Shown piece by piece: positions 25,896 through 34,541 of a DNA stretch of 64,000 bases. Every line of letters begins with the position of its first letter. The first letter of the stretch is position 1. Where the stretch lies: assembly GCF_900130055.1 (NCBI RefSeq), contig NZ_FQXU01000016.1, forward strand, positions 1-64,000, given 5' to 3'. The DNA comes from Clostridium intestinale DSM 6191 (lineage in GTDB: Bacteria; Bacillota; Clostridia; Clostridiales; Clostridiaceae). Made by a program: the position numbers and the translations under genes. The notes under the pieces are model-generated. The model was not told the origin of the DNA and ran no database searches. It saw only the letters and a list, made by a program, of their open reading frames with translations.

Positions 25896-26375
25896 ATGGA
25901 AAAAATCGCAAGTTTTACAATTAATCATTTAGAATTACATCCTGGAGTATATGTTTCAAGAAAAGACAATGTAGGTGGAAGTGTTATAACTACTTTTGAT
26001 ATCAGAATGACAAGACCTAATTTTGAACCAGTTATGAATACAGCTGAAATGCATGCTATCGAACATTTAGGTGCCACATATTTAAGAAATCATGCTGATT
26101 TTGGATCAAAAATTGTTTATTTTGGTCCTATGGGCTGTAGAACAGGTTTTTATCTACTACTAAATGGAGATTATGCTTCAAAAGACATAGTTGATTTATT
26201 AACTGGTTTATATAAATTTATTGCAGATTTTGAGGGCGAAATTCCTGGAGCATCTGCTAGAGATTGTGGAAACTACCTAGATATGAATCTACCTATGGCT
26301 AAATATTTAGGAAAGAAGTTCCTTAATGAAGTTCTTTTAAATATTAGTGACAAGAACTTAAACTATCCAGAATAA
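25896..26375 (+). CDS. luxS: S-ribosylhomocysteine lyase (autoinducer-2 synthase)
   Basis: 159 residues, full-length LuxS. The metal ligands His53 and His57 (HAIEH) and Cys124 (ARDCGNY) and the catalytic Cys81 (GPMGCRTG) are all present. It splits S-ribosylhomocysteine into homocysteine and DPD, the precursor of AI-2, so it serves methyl-cycle recycling and possibly quorum signalling. It is monocistronic with its own promoter and terminator. SD GCAGAGGAGG. Confidence 0.97.
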   Translation: MEKIASFTINHLELHPGVYVSRKDNVGGSVITTFDIRMTRPNFEPVMNTAEMHAIEHLGATYLRNHADFGSKIVYFGPMGCRTGFYLLLNGDYASKDIVDLLTGLYKFIADFEGEIPGASARDCGNYLDMNLPMAKYLGKKFLNEVLLNISDKNLNYPE

Positions 26376-26387
26376 TATCATTTAAAT

Positions 26388-26427
26388 AAAGAGTAGTAAT
26401 AGGCTTAAATTCTATTACTACTCTTTC
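26388..26427. terminator. Bidirectional terminator between luxS and the DUF134 gene
   Basis: AAAGAGTAGTAATAG pairs perfectly with CTATTACTACTCTTT around a 9-base loop; T-rich sequence follows on the plus side. Confidence 0.85.
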
Positions 26428-26445
26428 TATTAAGTTTGATAGACC

Positions 26446-26901
26446 TTAAATAGTTTCTTCACAGCATTTTTTGCAAGTATCCATCTTTTTTATACATGAA
26501 ACTTTTTCTGACTTACAGTTAGGACAATTAAACTTATCTTCACTACAATTGATCTCATAATTATTCCCACAATCAAAACACTTATACTTGCAAGCCTTTC
26601 TAATATAGTTTCCTCCACTTATTTTTATTGCCTTACCTTCTATTAAAGCCATAGCCACCTTCTTTCTTGCATTATTTATAATATTTTGAAAGGTGGGTCT
26701 AGATATCTGCATTTTTTCAGCACATTCTTCTTGACTTAAATTCTCAATATCCTTTAATCTCATTGCTTCAAGTTCTTCTATTTTTAAAATAATTTCCTCA
26801 ACTTCTGATTTAGCTCTACACTTCATTTTTTTACATGGTGCAAAGTAATCATCTTCTGGAAAAAACTCTACAGCTCTATGCTTTGTTGGTCTAACCATCA
26901 T
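26446..26901 (-). CDS. DUF134-family DNA-binding protein with C-terminal zinc ribbon
   Basis: 151 residues. The N-terminal DUF134 region (VRPTKHRAVEFFPEDDYFAP) is followed by a sigma-region-4-like helix-turn-helix (NLSQEECAEKMQISRPTFQNIINNARKKVA) and a C-terminal cysteine-rich part with CFDCGNNYEINC / CPNCKSEKVSC and a final CKKCC. DUF134 genes commonly neighbour NifX/NifB-type FeMo-cofactor-like genes, as here (27864-28220). It is a likely regulator of the adjacent Fe-S/NifX-like genes. The second of two adjacent ATGs has slightly better SD spacing. Confidence 0.88.
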   Translation of the reverse strand: MMVRPTKHRAVEFFPEDDYFAPCKKMKCRAKSEVEEIILKIEELEAMRLKDIENLSQEECAEKMQISRPTFQNIINNARKKVAMALIEGKAIKISGGNYIRKACKYKCFDCGNNYEINCSEDKFNCPNCKSEKVSCIKKMDTCKKCCEETI

Positions 26902-26974
26902 TTACCCCCTCAAGATACTAGATGTTTGTTAACTTAATTATATATAACTACATATAAATCTTCAAATATATAAA

Positions 26975-27631
26975 CTATTTTATAGTAATTTTATTATATC
27001 CTATTGCTTTTTTAGGACATACGTTAACACACTGACCACACTGTATACAATCTGGATGACTTAGCATATCATCTTTATAATCATAGGGAACCAATCCTAA
27101 CGGACACTTCTTCTCACATAACTTACAAGATACACAAGAAGCTGATACCTGTAATACATTTTTGCTTTTTCTAAATTTAGATATAATCGAGGCCAAAGTT
27201 CCCATAGGACAGAAATTACACCAAGTTCTATGATTATATCTTAAAGACAATACTATTCCTATTATTGTTGTTATAAAAATAATCCTATAAAACACCATTC
27301 CAATCCCATATAAATTACCCCAACTTTTTTTAATCCCTAGAGTAAACATAGTCATCATAATTATAAAGACTAAAGCTCTAAAGTAATAAGACTTTAAAAA
27401 TTTAGGTGCCTTTTTCTTATTACTAAATTTTGAAACTACATTATCATAAAAATTCCCCCTTGGGCACAAATTACCACACCAATATCTCCCTCTAAATACA
27501 GAAACAATCCCAGGTGCAATCATGCAAATAGCTGCTATAACAGCAAACCTTAAATCCACTAAACCTACTATAAAAAATACTATCAACACTATAAACGAAT
27601 ATTTTTTCCACCAGTTAAAGATGCCTTTCAT
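26975..27631 (-). CDS. 4Fe-4S membrane protein, NapH/CcoG-like
   Basis: 218 residues with about five membrane helices in the first two thirds. Polyferredoxin-type cysteine motifs GRYWCGNLCPRGNFYD and RTWCNFCPMGTLAS lie between helices. Two ferredoxin [4Fe-4S] motifs close the protein (CVSCKLCEKKCPLGLVP and CIQCGQCVNVCPKKA). It should move electrons at the membrane face. It is divergent from the NifX-like gene and on the same strand as DUF134, forming a small Fe-S-linked locus. The electron donor and acceptor are unknown. Confidence 0.87.
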   Translation of the reverse strand: MKGIFNWWKKYSFIVLIVFFIVGLVDLRFAVIAAICMIAPGIVSVFRGRYWCGNLCPRGNFYDNVVSKFSNKKKAPKFLKSYYFRALVFIIMMTMFTLGIKKSWGNLYGIGMVFYRIIFITTIIGIVLSLRYNHRTWCNFCPMGTLASIISKFRKSKNVLQVSASCVSCKLCEKKCPLGLVPYDYKDDMLSHPDCIQCGQCVNVCPKKAIGYNKITIK

Positions 27632-27762
27632 TTATTACCCCCACTTATTACATTTTCTTATATTTTATAAAATATAAACATTTATTTCTGTGATTTAATT
27701 ACTTATCCACATCAAATACAAATAAATATTTTTCATATTTTACCTTATTTTCAAATCATTAT

Positions 27763-27811
27763 TGACATATGCCACTAACAAGTTTAATATAATTATTAAT
27801 GGCATATGACA
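27763..27811. promoter_or_regulatory. Pair of TGNCATATGNCA operators between divergent genes
   Basis: TGACATATGCCA (27763-27774) and TGGCATATGACA (27800-27811) are near-palindromes and are also inverted repeats of each other. They flank a TATAAT box (27788-27793), so one dimeric regulator probably controls the NifX-like gene and perhaps the divergent Fe-S gene. I did not find the motif upstream of the DUF134 gene. Confidence 0.7.
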
Positions 27812-27863
27812 ATAACTTTTTTTGTTTTGTGTATTTTATTAAAATTTTATGGAGGTATATTTT

Positions 27864-28220
27864 ATGAAAATAGCATTACCATCTCGTAATAACTCTATCG
27901 ATGACCATTTTGGTCACTGTGAGTATTACACTATCTTTACTATCAATAATGAAACTAAAGAAATACTCTCTTCTGAGATTCTACAGTCTCCTAAAGGTTG
28001 TGGTTGTAAATCAAACATTTCTACAACACTTTCTGATATGGGTGTTGAAGTTCTACTTGCTGGTAACATGGGTGAAGGCGCATTAAAAACTTTAAACAAT
28101 GCAGGAATAGAAGTTTTACGTGGTTGCTCTGGAAATGTACAAGACGTTGCTCAAAAGTGGCTCCATGGATCTCTAATTGATTCTTCTGAATTATGCCACA
28201 ATCATGATTGCCAAAGCTAA
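27864..28220 (+). CDS. NifX/NifB-C-like (dinitrogenase iron-molybdenum cofactor biosynthesis) family protein
   Basis: About 118 residues. It starts MKIALPSRNNSIDDHFGHCEYYTIF (27864), chosen because GGAGGTATATTTT precedes this ATG; the upstream ATG at 27849 overlaps the SD. The family core with DDHFGHC and GCGCKSNISTTLSDMGVEVLLAGNMG is clear. It ends in a Cys/His tail (CHNHDCQS). Members bind Fe-S or FeMo-co-type clusters; in non-nitrogen fixers they are of unknown role. No nif structural genes are in the window. It neighbours DUF134 and a NapH-like protein. Confidence 0.88.
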   Translation: MKIALPSRNNSIDDHFGHCEYYTIFTINNETKEILSSEILQSPKGCGCKSNISTTLSDMGVEVLLAGNMGEGALKTLNNAGIEVLRGCSGNVQDVAQKWLHGSLIDSSELCHNHDCQS

Positions 28221-28248
28221 CAAAAAAACATTAAACTTAAATATATTA

Positions 28249-28293
28249 AAAAGAGTAGCACTGGACTAAATAAATTCCATTACTACTCTTTAC
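28249..28293 (+). terminator. Terminator of the NifX-like gene
   Basis: AAAGAGTAGCACTGGA pairs imperfectly with TCCATTACTACTCTTT, followed by ACATTTT. It shares the GAGTAGTA-type arms with the luxS terminator. Confidence 0.7.
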
Positions 28294-28344
28294 ATTTTAC
28301 AACTCTATAAATAAATATTTAATAACTTTATATCTAAAAGTCTA

Positions 28345-29190
28345 CTAAATTAATCCAAGTTTTTTGAAACTATTATAAATACCACCTTCATCGTGAGTAT
28401 CTGTAATTTCATCAGCAATTTCTTTTAAACCTGGTTTTGCATTTCCCATTGCAATCCCTAAATTACAAAACTCAAACATTTCTACATCATTCATTCCATC
28501 CCCAAAAGCTATGGTATCTTTAACATCAATATTTAAATGCTCTAAAAGAGTTTCGATGGCGGTTGCCTTATGCACCTCTGGAACTCCAAGCTCTCCACTA
28601 TCATCTCCAAAAATTGGAACTGTACAATGAATAACTTCAAACTCATTTTTAAATTCATCTCTAATCTGTTCAAAAGTAATCCCTTTAGGTTCTAAGAAAC
28701 AAGCTTTATTAACATCATTCCTATATAAATCTTGTCCACTAATTAATGCTTCAATAAAATGATTTGGATTATTTTCTTTTTTATGTTTCGCAGTTGTGTC
28801 ACTTTCTATATCTCCATAAATAAGTCTTTCTAACTCTGGAATTAAATTTTCACTTGCATATAATCCACCATTAGATTCAATATAAAAATCCACTTTATGT
28901 TCTGTAAAAAAGTCAACTAAGTGCTTAACATTCTCTTCACTAACTTTTTTATGATAAAGCATTTCTTCACCAATCTCTACAAAACCACCACCAGCTCCGA
29001 TTATTCCATCAAAGCCTATTTCAATTATAAAGTCATAAATTTCTGCTTTTGAACGTCCTGTACATAGATAAACTACATGTCCATTTTTTCTTGCTTCTTT
29101 TATAGCTACAGCCGCAGATTCAGGTACTAAACCTTCATCATTACACAAAGTTCCATCAACATCTATAAATATCATCTTTCTATCTGTCAT
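28345..29190 (-). CDS. Cof-type HAD-IIB sugar-phosphatase-like hydrolase
   Basis: 281 residues. HAD motif I is FIDVDGTLCND, motif II is in YLCTGRSKAEI, and motif IV is AFGDGMNDVEMFEFCNLGIAMGNA. The type IIB cap lies between. Members dephosphorylate sugar phosphates, pyridoxal-P or FMN precursors. It lies 105 bp behind the SAF-domain oxidoreductase on the same strand with no clear terminator between, so it may be co-transcribed with it and act on a pathway phosphate; that is inference. SD GAGGTGGGTTT. Confidence 0.9.
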   Translation of the reverse strand: MTDRKMIFIDVDGTLCNDEGLVPESAAVAIKEARKNGHVVYLCTGRSKAEIYDFIIEIGFDGIIGAGGGFVEIGEEMLYHKKVSEENVKHLVDFFTEHKVDFYIESNGGLYASENLIPELERLIYGDIESDTTAKHKKENNPNHFIEALISGQDLYRNDVNKACFLEPKGITFEQIRDEFKNEFEVIHCTVPIFGDDSGELGVPEVHKATAIETLLEHLNIDVKDTIAFGDGMNDVEMFEFCNLGIAMGNAKPGLKEIADEITDTHDEGGIYNSFKKLGLI

Positions 29191-29294
29191 AAACCCACCT
29201 CATAATTATAAGAATTTTTAAGTACATTATATTATAATTATAAAGCATAAAAGGACTTGTTGTTTTCTAAAAATGAAAGATAATTTCTATTTAC

Positions 29295-30587
29295 CTAATT
29301 AAACATCTTGTCTTGAAGCTTTCTTAATTGAAGTAGTAGTGAATCTTCATTTAATTCAACCATATCATAAGTGATTAAATCACCTTTTTTAACATCTTTT
29401 TTCAATACAGTATCTCTACTTACCAAGCCTACTGGAAGTAGATTTAAATCCTTAGCAACTTCTGCTCTTTCAAGTGTACCGTAAACTGTATATCCACCTA
29501 TTCCATCTAAGTTTTGTCCAGCTTTAAGATCCTTCTTTGCAACTGTTACTACTTCTGAAACTAACCCTTTTATTGGTGCAATTGTTGCTTTATGGTCTAA
29601 TACTGCCATAGCCGCTGATAAAGGTGTTTCTAAACTACATAAGTGATATGGTCTATATAATACATAGTTTGGACCAGGTCCCATACTTAAGTATTGCATC
29701 TCATGATTAACTTCTGGTAATGGACTGCTTACTATTACAAATACTCCTGGAGCTATACCATCAACATAATCAACAACTCCGTATTTATCTAGTATTCCAC
29801 CTTCTTCTTTTAATGAGAACTTAGCTGGAAGTTCAGATACTTGTCCTGAAATCCCATGTGCTCCTCTAACATCAGGGATAAATCCTGTTGAGTTAGACAT
29901 AAGAGCCATTTCAACCATAGTTTTACTTCCTTCTTTGAAGGCTGCTAACATGTGAGGACTAACCCCTCTTCTTGTAGCTTCTTCTCTTACTGTATCTGGA
30001 TTACAGTCTAAATCAACCTTGTTGTTTTTACCCTTTCCTACAACTCTTACTTCAAATCCCATGGCTACAGCAAAATCATATAATTCCTTAACAGCACCTG
30101 GTTCATCTCCAGCTGCACCAGTGTATACTACTCCAGCATTATCAGCTAATTTTTTAAGTATTGGTCCTATTACGCAGTCAGCTTCTGCATTAAGCATAAC
30201 AATGTGTTTTTTATTTGTTATTGTATCTAAAGCAATCTTAGCTCCTACTTCTGTTACCCCAGTAGCATCTATAACAACTTGTACAGCTTTTGACTTAGTA
30301 ACAAAATCAATACTACTAGCAATAACATATTTTCCTTCTTTTGCCCAGGCATCTGCTGCTTCTTGTGTTTCAGCTTGTAGTATGTCCTTTTCTTCTATTC
30401 CAGCATAAAGAAGAGCCTTTTTAGCATTTTCTATGTTAATATCAACTACTATTGAAGGCTTCATTCCTTTCATAAGAATCATTTGACTAACCATACCTCT
30501 TCCCATTTGACCAGTACCTATTACCCCCGTACAAATGAATTCACCTTTTTTTTCTAATTCCTCAAGTTTGTAATTTAATCCTAACAT
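29295..30587 (-). CDS. SAF-domain NAD(P)H-dependent oxidoreductase, DXR-like (DXR-II/DRL family relative)
   Basis: 430 residues. An N-terminal Rossmann domain (GVIGTGQMGRGMVSQM, VVIDATGVTEVG) is followed by a homoserine-dehydrogenase-like catalytic part (GAAGDEPGAVKELYDFA, GKGKNNKVDLDCNPDTV) and a C-terminal SAF domain (about 345-415). This architecture is that of DXR-like (DXR-II) proteins, which reductively isomerise DXP to methylerythritol-4-P in Brucella, and of other polyol or sugar-phosphate enzymes often next to PTS or SorC genes. It has its own sigma-A promoter with SorC-type operators, the same as the glucitol-type PTS operon. It is a likely second step after PTS uptake of a polyol; the substrate is unproven. 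Confidence 0.82.
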   Translation of the reverse strand: MLGLNYKLEELEKKGEFICTGVIGTGQMGRGMVSQMILMKGMKPSIVVDINIENAKKALLYAGIEEKDILQAETQEAADAWAKEGKYVIASSIDFVTKSKAVQVVIDATGVTEVGAKIALDTITNKKHIVMLNAEADCVIGPILKKLADNAGVVYTGAAGDEPGAVKELYDFAVAMGFEVRVVGKGKNNKVDLDCNPDTVREEATRRGVSPHMLAAFKEGSKTMVEMALMSNSTGFIPDVRGAHGISGQVSELPAKFSLKEEGGILDKYGVVDYVDGIAPGVFVIVSSPLPEVNHEMQYLSMGPGPNYVLYRPYHLCSLETPLSAAMAVLDHKATIAPIKGLVSEVVTVAKKDLKAGQNLDGIGGYTVYGTLERAEVAKDLNLLPVGLVSRDTVLKKDVKKGDLITYDMVELNEDSLLLQLRKLQDKMFN

Positions 30588-30617
30588 ATCTTTCCCTCCT
30601 ATTTTTACTTTTACATA

Positions 30618-30676
30618 TGTTCAGTTCTTTTATTTTTGTTCACAAAGATTATATTGCCTTTTCTTTTATAAGTCAA
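30618..30676 (-). promoter_or_regulatory. Sigma-A promoter and SorC-type operator of the oxidoreductase gene
   Basis: TTGACT, a 17-bp spacer and TATAAT (30648-30676) on the minus strand. Two direct TGAACA motifs 19 bp apart lie just downstream (30637-30642 and 30618-30623). The same composite element is found at 34542-34600 before the gutM-srl genes. Confidence 0.85.
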
Positions 30677-30692
30677 CCTATTTTAAATAAAT

Positions 30693-30745
30693 AAAAAAAT
30701 CTTATCGAATTTATATTTGTACAAACATAAATTCAATAAGATTTT
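30693..30745 (-). terminator. Terminator of the SorC regulator gene
   Basis: AAAAAATCTTATTGAATTTAT pairs with ATAAATTCGATAAGATTTTTT; the T-run is on the minus strand. It lies just after the regulator's stop and just before the oxidoreductase promoter. Confidence 0.85.
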
Positions 30746-30751
30746 TTAAAA

Positions 30752-31705
30752 TTAAAACTGGTCGTAAATAGCTTTCGCATTACTATAATTAGTTACAAGA
30801 ACATTTATAAACTTTCCATTTAAAGCCCCTACAATTGCTTCTATTTTCTCTTCTCCCCCAGCAACTCCAATAACAGTTGGTATTTTTTTTATATTATCTA
30901 GTTCCACTCCTATAACTCTGTTATTAAACTCGAATTCATCAGACTGTCCATTAATATCATAAAACTGAAGACATATATCACCAGCAGCGCCCTGCTTTTT
31001 GAATACTTTTAAATCATCAACATCAAAATATCCACTGCTCATCATTGTAGATTTATCCGTTATCGGTGAACCAATACCAACAATAGCTATATCAACTTTT
31101 TTACCCATTTCTAGTATATTCTCTAAACTTTCTTCCTTCAAAAAAGTATTTCTTATTTCTCCGTTAGATACAACAGCTGGTGCATGCAAAAGTTTAAAAT
31201 CCCCTCTAAAAGCTCTCGCTAAATCCATAACCACATGGTTTGGGTGAATTTCAATCTGAGTTTGACCTACTCCCCCTATAAGTGGTATTAAGGTTAAATT
31301 TAACTTACTATTTGGCTCTATGTACTTTCCAATATTTTTTATTGTCGTTCCCATAGACACTCCTATGTTGTCATCCATCTTCACTATTCTTTTCAAATAT
31401 TCTGCACATGCTTTTGCAAGATTTTTCTTTTGAGCATCATCATCTTTATCATCATCAACTATTATAACTTCTCTTAAACTATACTTTTTCTCAATATTTC
31501 TTTCTAAAATCCCATAATTATTTTCAATAGGATTTACTATTTCTATCTTTACAACACCTGATTTTCTTCCTTCATCTAAAAGCCTAGATATAGTAGGTCT
31601 TGAAACTCCAAGTATAGTGGCTATTTCATTTTGAGTAAGGTTTTCTTCATAATATAACTTACAACACTTGATCATTAAATTTGCTTCACCAACAAACTTT
31701 TTCAT
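30752..31705 (-). CDS. SorC/DeoR-type sugar-binding transcriptional regulator
   Basis: About 317 residues. The start at MKKFVGEANLMIKCCKLYY (31705) is chosen; the longer TTG start at 31723 would overlap the SD GGAGGAG. The N-terminal helix-turn-helix is ENLTQNEIATILGVSRPTISRLLDEGRKSG. The large C-terminal sugar-phosphate-binding domain includes VGIGSPITD and VIGVAGGEEK. Regulators of this family sense a phosphorylated sugar. It is encoded between the srl-type PTS operon and the oxidoreductase gene, each preceded by the same TGAACA-type operators, so it is the probable regulator of both. Confidence 0.92.
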   Translation of the reverse strand: MKKFVGEANLMIKCCKLYYEENLTQNEIATILGVSRPTISRLLDEGRKSGVVKIEIVNPIENNYGILERNIEKKYSLREVIIVDDDKDDDAQKKNLAKACAEYLKRIVKMDDNIGVSMGTTIKNIGKYIEPNSKLNLTLIPLIGGVGQTQIEIHPNHVVMDLARAFRGDFKLLHAPAVVSNGEIRNTFLKEESLENILEMGKKVDIAIVGIGSPITDKSTMMSSGYFDVDDLKVFKKQGAAGDICLQFYDINGQSDEFEFNNRVIGVELDNIKKIPTVIGVAGGEEKIEAIVGALNGKFINVLVTNYSNAKAIYDQF

Positions 31706-31815
31706 TATTTTTGTCTCCTCCAAAATATTTTGAAATATATTACACTAAGTTTATAATACATTAACTCTGACCAATGTTCAACGCCTTTCTTTTTGTTCAT
31801 ATAGATTCGATCATA

Positions 31816-31865
31816 AAAAAATCTTACCAAAGTCATATCTATATACATATGACTCTGATAAGATT
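31816..31865 (-). terminator. Terminator of the glucitol-type PTS operon
   Basis: AATCTTATCAGAGTCATAT pairs with ATATGACTTTGGTAAGATT, followed by TTTTTTAT on the minus strand, right after the EIIA gene. Confidence 0.88.
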
Positions 31866-31879
31866 AATTTTATTTAAAC

Positions 31880-32236
31880 TTAGTTAATTACTATCATATC
31901 CCCTATCTTCATATTAGGTCTACCTGGTCCTTCTAACTCAATTTGCCCTGGTAAGTCAACCTGATCTTTGCCAGAAAATCTAAAGGTACAGTGGCCTAAT
32001 TCCCTTAATGTATGAAGCGCTTCATAACCTACAGCAGTAACAGTATATACTTGATCTCCTAACAAAATACTGTCTCCAACCGCTATTTCTTCTTGAAATT
32101 CACTAATAGTATGCAAAAATGATATCTCAGCTAATTCTTCTGGTGCATTATCATTAAATATAATTAGACTATCATTTTCCTCCAATAACTCAAAAGCCAA
32201 TTCTCCAATCCCTGTAATTTTAGAACGGTATTTCAT
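31880..32236 (-). CDS. srlB: PTS glucitol/sorbitol-family EIIA
   Basis: About 118 residues from ATG at 32236 (GGGGGAGATACT precedes it; a TTG start at 32257 would overlap the SD). Family motifs are SFLHTISEF with the phosphorylated His, ILLGDQVYTVTAVGYEALHTLRELGH and the C-terminal GPGRPNMKIGDMI. It donates phosphate to EIIB. It is the last gene of the gutM-EIIC-EIIB-EIIA operon. The gene symbol follows the family; the natural substrate may be another polyol. Confidence 0.93.
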   Translation of the reverse strand: MKYRSKITGIGELAFELLEENDSLIIFNDNAPEELAEISFLHTISEFQEEIAVGDSILLGDQVYTVTAVGYEALHTLRELGHCTFRFSGKDQVDLPGQIELEGPGRPNMKIGDMIVIN

Positions 32237-32284
32237 AGTATCTCCCCCATCTTTCAATTTGCATAGTTATTAATCTTTATATAT

Positions 32285-33280
32285 TTAATATAAACCAATT
32301 CCAATGAAGTATGCTATAACAACAGATAACGGCCCTGTAACTATTCTTGAAAATAATATAGCAGGAACACCAACTTCAATAGTTTCTGGGCTTGCTTCTG
32401 CTAAACTAAGCCCTACTGGTATAAAGTCACATCCAACTTGCGGATTTATTGCAAATAATGCTGGTAGTGCATATTGTGGTGGTATGCTTCCTTGTCCTAT
32501 TTGTACCCCAATTAACACACCTACTACTTGTGCAATAACTGCTCCTGGTCCTAACAAAGGTGATAATATTGGAATTGAACATACTAATGAAAGTATTAGT
32601 AAACCTGGCAACGAACCCACATAAGGTGATATAGTATTTGCAATAATATCACCAATACCAGATTTTAATATAATACCAATTATTAAACTAACAAAAGCCA
32701 TAAATGGCAGTACATTCTTAATAACTGAATCAATAGATTCTCTACCTGCCTGATAGAATTTTCCTACAACCTCACCAACACCTTTACCAAGTCTAACAAA
32801 GAAGTTTTCCTTTTGATATTTAGCTGCACTAGCTTTTACCTCTTGATAATACTTCTTTCTATCTTCACTTGATTCTGGAAGTGATGTTTCAGTTGGCTTT
32901 TCTTCTACAGTTCCATTATATAATTGAATACAGTTTTCTTTAACGTCAGATACATAAATGTCTTCTTTAATATATTTTGCTAAGGGGCCTGCTTGCCCAA
33001 CAGCCATAACATTTACAGTGTATACTCCTTTTTTAGGATACACTCCACATCTTGCCGTACCTCCACAGTCAACAACAACTACAGCTATTTGATCATCAGG
33101 AACTCCTGTTAAAAATCCATTTACTACTTCCCCATTAGTTAATTCAGCTATTTTATAAGCAATAGGGTGAATACTTTGTCCTGTCACACTTACAATTTTA
33201 TTTCTTTTTTCAGTAGGCTCTATAATTAATGGGCCACCCCATCCACTTGTTCCTTTTGTTATCTTTACAGCTTTATACAT
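32285..33280 (-). CDS. srlE: PTS glucitol/sorbitol-family EIIB (EIIBC-type) component
   Basis: 331 residues. A cytoplasmic EIIB domain at the N-terminus has the active cysteine in [14 protein letters not shown], and a C-terminal membrane part (about 185-331) carries several helices ([42 protein letters not shown]). This is the normal SrlE layout. It lies between EIIC and EIIA with short gaps. It phosphorylates the polyol during uptake. Confidence 0.94.
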   Translation of the reverse strand: MYKAVKITKGTSGWGGPLIIEPTEKRNKIVSVTGQSIHPIAYKIAELTNGEVVNGFLTGVPDDQIAVVVVDCGGTARCGVYPKKGVYTVNVMAVGQAGPLAKYIKEDIYVSDVKENCIQLYNGTVEEKPTETSLPESSEDRKKYYQEVKASAAKYQKENFFVRLGKGVGEVVGKFYQAGRESIDSVIKNVLPFMAFVSLIIGIILKSGIGDIIANTISPYVGSLPGLLILSLVCSIPILSPLLGPGAVIAQVVGVLIGVQIGQGSIPPQYALPALFAINPQVGCDFIPVGLSLAEASPETIEVGVPAILFSRIVTGPLSVVIAYFIGIGLY

Positions 33281-33303
33281 AACCTTTCCCCCCTTCTTAT
33301 ATA

Positions 33304-33855
33304 CTAAACGTTTTCTGTAATGGCAATTTTATTTGAAGACTCTCTCTTCATCATGATATTAGTAATTTTTTCAGTTAAAATTCCTCTAATAAATATAACT
33401 ATTATACCAACTAAAAAGTATCTAACTGCTAATTGAGGAAGCGGTAATCCTAAAGTTGTTAACCCTTGAGCTATTCCCATATAAACAAATAATTCTGAAG
33501 CATTTGCATGAGGAAATAAGCCAACAACAGGATGTACAAATGAAACGGTAGCGTCATAAAATGCTGGTTTATACTTTTCATCTACAAATCTGCCAAAAGT
33601 GTAGCACATTGGATTAGTTAAAAAGAACACAGCTAAAATAGGAAAAATTGTATATCTTGTAATTACATTTTTTGTACATAGTTTAGCAAAACTATTTACT
33701 CTCTCTTCACCTATTATTTTTATAATTGCATTAACTCCAGTCATAAGTACTATAAGAGTTGGTAGAATTCCAGTTACTAAACCTAAAAAGTTTTCTCCTC
33801 CCTTATTAAATAGACCTATAAAACCTTGTGCTAAATTAGACAAAACATCCAACAT
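33304..33855 (-). CDS. srlA: PTS glucitol/sorbitol-family EIIC component
   Basis: 183 residues, several membrane helices, with typical SrlA segments [40 protein letters not shown] and [12 protein letters not shown]. It is the membrane channel part together with the C-terminal half of SrlE. It lies 24 bp upstream of the EIIB gene. Confidence 0.94.
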   Translation of the reverse strand: MLDVLSNLAQGFIGLFNKGGENFLGLVTGILPTLIVLMTGVNAIIKIIGEERVNSFAKLCTKNVITRYTIFPILAVFFLTNPMCYTFGRFVDEKYKPAFYDATVSFVHPVVGLFPHANASELFVYMGIAQGLTTLGLPLPQLAVRYFLVGIIVIFIRGILTEKITNIMMKRESSNKIAITENV

Positions 33856-33887
33856 AAAAATTCTCCTTTCAATATAATTTTTTGATA

Positions 33888-34268
33888 TTAATTGATTGAT
33901 AATTTTATCTTACTTAAAGAATTTTCTATACTGTCAACGGCACTTATTAAAGCAATATTTTTTCCGTCCTTCTCAGCGATTTCTTTTCTTAAGGTAAATA
34001 TATCCTTACCTTGAATTCCTCTAAGTTCCTTAAACCTAGCAAAAATAGTCATACCATGCATTTCCTTCCCAGTAATAATATCACCAACCTCATTACTAAC
34101 AAGTATAATAATTCTACCAGCTTTAAGTTTTCCTTTTTGCACTCCAATGCCTATAATACCCTTATTCTTTAAGCTCTTTACTGTTTTTTTATAGTTAACA
34201 ACCTGAAGCCACGTTAAACCACCTTGTAAAATCATGAACAAAAATGCAATATAAACAAACTTTACCAT
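33888..34268 (-). CDS. gutM: Glucitol operon activator-like protein GutM
   Basis: 126 residues with an N-terminal membrane helix (about 3-20), then a short basic cytoplasmic domain (KTVKSLKNKGIIGIGVQKGKLKAGRIIILVSNEVGD). GutM proteins accompany glucitol PTS genes and are described as operon activators in Enterobacteria, though a membrane anchor makes direct DNA binding doubtful. It is the first intact gene of the operon. A truncated copy of the oxidoreductase 5' end lies in its leader. Confidence 0.88.
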   Translation of the reverse strand: MVKFVYIAFLFMILQGGLTWLQVVNYKKTVKSLKNKGIIGIGVQKGKLKAGRIIILVSNEVGDIITGKEMHGMTIFARFKELRGIQGKDIFTLRKEIAEKDGKNIALISAVDSIENSLSKIKLSIN

Positions 34269-34446
34269 AGAAACCTCCTAATATTTTTCATACTATTATT
34301 CTAATAATTTAATATCCAATTAGCTTTAACAACAAAGATTCTATTATTCCAAATTACTCCAACCTAATACTAACGTTTACAAAAACTATAAATCGATAAA
34401 CCCTATTACTAATCAATATTAAACCTAGAACTTGTCCATAAATAAC

Positions 34447-34506
34447 TTATCCATCTGAACTATTTTTAACCCTTAACTCGTTTAATTTATAATTCAATCC
34501 TAACAT
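34447..34506 (-). pseudogene. Truncated duplicate of the SAF-oxidoreductase 5' end
   Basis: Minus-strand ORF of 19 codons, MLGLNYKLNELRVKNSSDG, whose first eight residues equal the start of the 29295-30587 protein (MLGLNYKLEELEKK). The upstream SD, operators and promoter also match those of that gene. It is clearly a copied gene start that is cut short by a stop codon. It could be translated as a leader peptide, but is most simply a relic of operon rearrangement. Confidence 0.85.
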
Positions 34507-34541
34507 GTTCTCCCCCCCCCTTTAGATTTCTCTTTTACATT

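Noticed and set aside
27763-27811. TTGACA at 27762-27767 as the -35 of the NifX-like gene
   Set aside because: The spacing to TATAAT is 20 bp, too long for a normal sigma-A promoter; the motif is better explained as part of the operator.
29295-30587. Homoserine dehydrogenase of amino-acid biosynthesis
   Set aside because: The SAF domain, the SorC-type operators and the PTS neighbourhood do not fit threonine or methionine synthesis; no ACT domain is present.
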